Assembly (NCBI GenBank): GCA_958369755.1
Contig: CATXJC010000072.1
Location: forward strand, 1-6,539
Source: an uncultured Prevotella sp.
GTDB taxonomy: Bacteria > Bacteroidota > Bacteroidia > Bacteroidales > Bacteroidaceae
Length of the DNA: 6,539 nt
Direction of reading: 5' to 3'
The stretch's first letter is position 1, and each line of letters begins with the position of its first letter. Below, piece by piece: positions 5,950 through 6,539 of the stretch. The notes beneath the pieces are model-generated. The model did not search any database. It was not told the origin of the DNA and saw only the letters and a list, made by a program, of their open reading frames with translations. Both the position numbers and the translations under genes were made by a program.

Positions 5950-6539
5950 TTAGAATCTGAAGCAAACCTCGGCATCTGCCATGGAGTAATTATGCTTCGC
6001 GAGTGTCTTGTCGTTGATGAGCGCATACTCGGTAAGGATAGAGATTCGCTTGCCGATGTGGAAGTTCAAACCTGCCTCATACTGGGTTCTCTGCATGTTG
6101 CTCTTGCCGTTAGGCTGATACATGTCGTAACGTGCCTTCACGTCGATACGGCTGTTCTTTGGCAGCTGAGCCAATGGGGCGATAACCAATCCATATACAC
6201 CCTGTGCCTTGTCGCCGATTTTTGCATTCAGATTGCAGTCCTTGGCGTTGGCATCGTTGAAGTTGGTGATGCTCTTGGCAAAAGCCTTGCCAGTAGAGTG
6301 GATATACTCAGAACGTACGGTCCAGCCGTCTTTCTTATATTCGAAAGAGAAGGCGTAGCGGTTCTGGTTCAGGCTGCGGGTACCGCTGAAAGTCTCTTTT
6401 ACAGGTTTTCCATCCTTGTCAAGAACGGAATTTCCAGCAGCATCTTTTTCGTAGATGATGTTTCCCTGTTCATCATCGTTCCAAGTTCCCTTTCTTGCAT
6501 AAGAACCGGTCCATCCGAAGGCACCGATGCGCATGCCGC
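5950..6539 (-). CDS. Porin-like outer-membrane beta-barrel protein, C-terminal part (cut by window edge)
   Basis: The reading frame is open through the right edge, so only the last 196 or so residues are seen. The Met encoded at 6532-6534 is internal, because a Gly codon precedes it in frame. The fragment alternates short amphipathic strands (RYAFSFEYKKDGWTVRSEYI, GVYGLVIAPL, RIDVKARYDMYQ, QYEAGLNFHIGKRISILTEY) with polar loops. One long acidic loop is rich in Asp, Gly and Lys (about 30 residues, from DDEQGN to KETFSG). It ends in Cys-Phe-Arg-Phe, with the terminal Phe typical of barrel assembly signals. The pattern resembles the porin O/P-type proteins of Prevotella. Substrate cannot be inferred, and the signal peptide and N-terminus lie outside the window. 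It faces the DUF3078 gene convergently, 68 bp apart. Confidence 0.75.
   Translation of the reverse strand, partial: GMRIGAFGWTGSYARKGTWNDDEQGNIIYEKDAAGNSVLDKDGKPVKETFSGTRSLNQNRYAFSFEYKKDGWTVRSEYIHSTGKAFAKSITNFNDANAKDCNLNAKIGDKAQGVYGLVIAPLAQLPKNSRIDVKARYDMYQPNGKSNMQRTQYEAGLNFHIGKRISILTEYALINDKTLAKHNYSMADAEVCFRF

Noticed and set aside
5950..6534. Treating the Met at 6532-6534 as the true start of a 194-residue porin
   Set aside because: The frame stays open upstream to the window edge. There is no signal peptide or ribosome site, so the gene is a truncated view of a longer porin.

Overview
The window looks like chromosomal DNA of a Bacteroidales bacterium, most likely of the Prevotella/Segatella group. 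Three things point there: the promoters fit the Bacteroidota pattern (TTTG near -33, TAnnTTTG near -7), most genes lack a Shine-Dalgarno sequence, and the YidC, CTP synthase, DUF3078 and porin sequences have the flavour of that group. The genus is an inference from recalled family features, not from a database search.

Layout from left to right. Positions 1-51 are a perfect 18-bp stem-loop that probably ends the hicAB transcript. Positions 59-697 (minus strand) hold a compact type II toxin-antitoxin operon: hicA (toxin) is read first, then hicB (antitoxin). It has its own promoter, and an 8+8 bp dyad lies across that promoter's -7 element. Positions 698-861 hold this promoter and the intrinsic terminator of the next operon. 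Positions 862-4459 (minus strand) carry pyrG (CTP synthase, GTG start) followed by yidC (membrane protein insertase), 55 bp apart with a 10-bp stem-loop between them, driven by a well-formed promoter upstream of pyrG. A 138-bp divergent region (4460-4597) serves pyrG on one strand and an outer-membrane DUF3078 protein (4598-5881, plus strand) on the other. A strong stem-loop at 5903-5944 separates that gene from a convergent porin-like gene, of which only the C-terminal part (5950 to the right edge, minus strand) is present.

Functionally, pyrG and yidC are housekeeping genes. DUF3078 and the porin are outer-membrane beta-barrels. The hicAB pair is the only accessory element: it is more AT-rich than its neighbours, sits between two hairpins, and carries its own regulatory signals. 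No RNA genes, CRISPR arrays, transposases or integrases are visible, and I found no convincing new multi-gene system. The most interesting structure is the hicAB module: a HicA that lacks the classical Gly-Ser-His motif, an operator-like dyad on its promoter, and a strong Shine-Dalgarno for the antitoxin laid over the toxin's stop codon.
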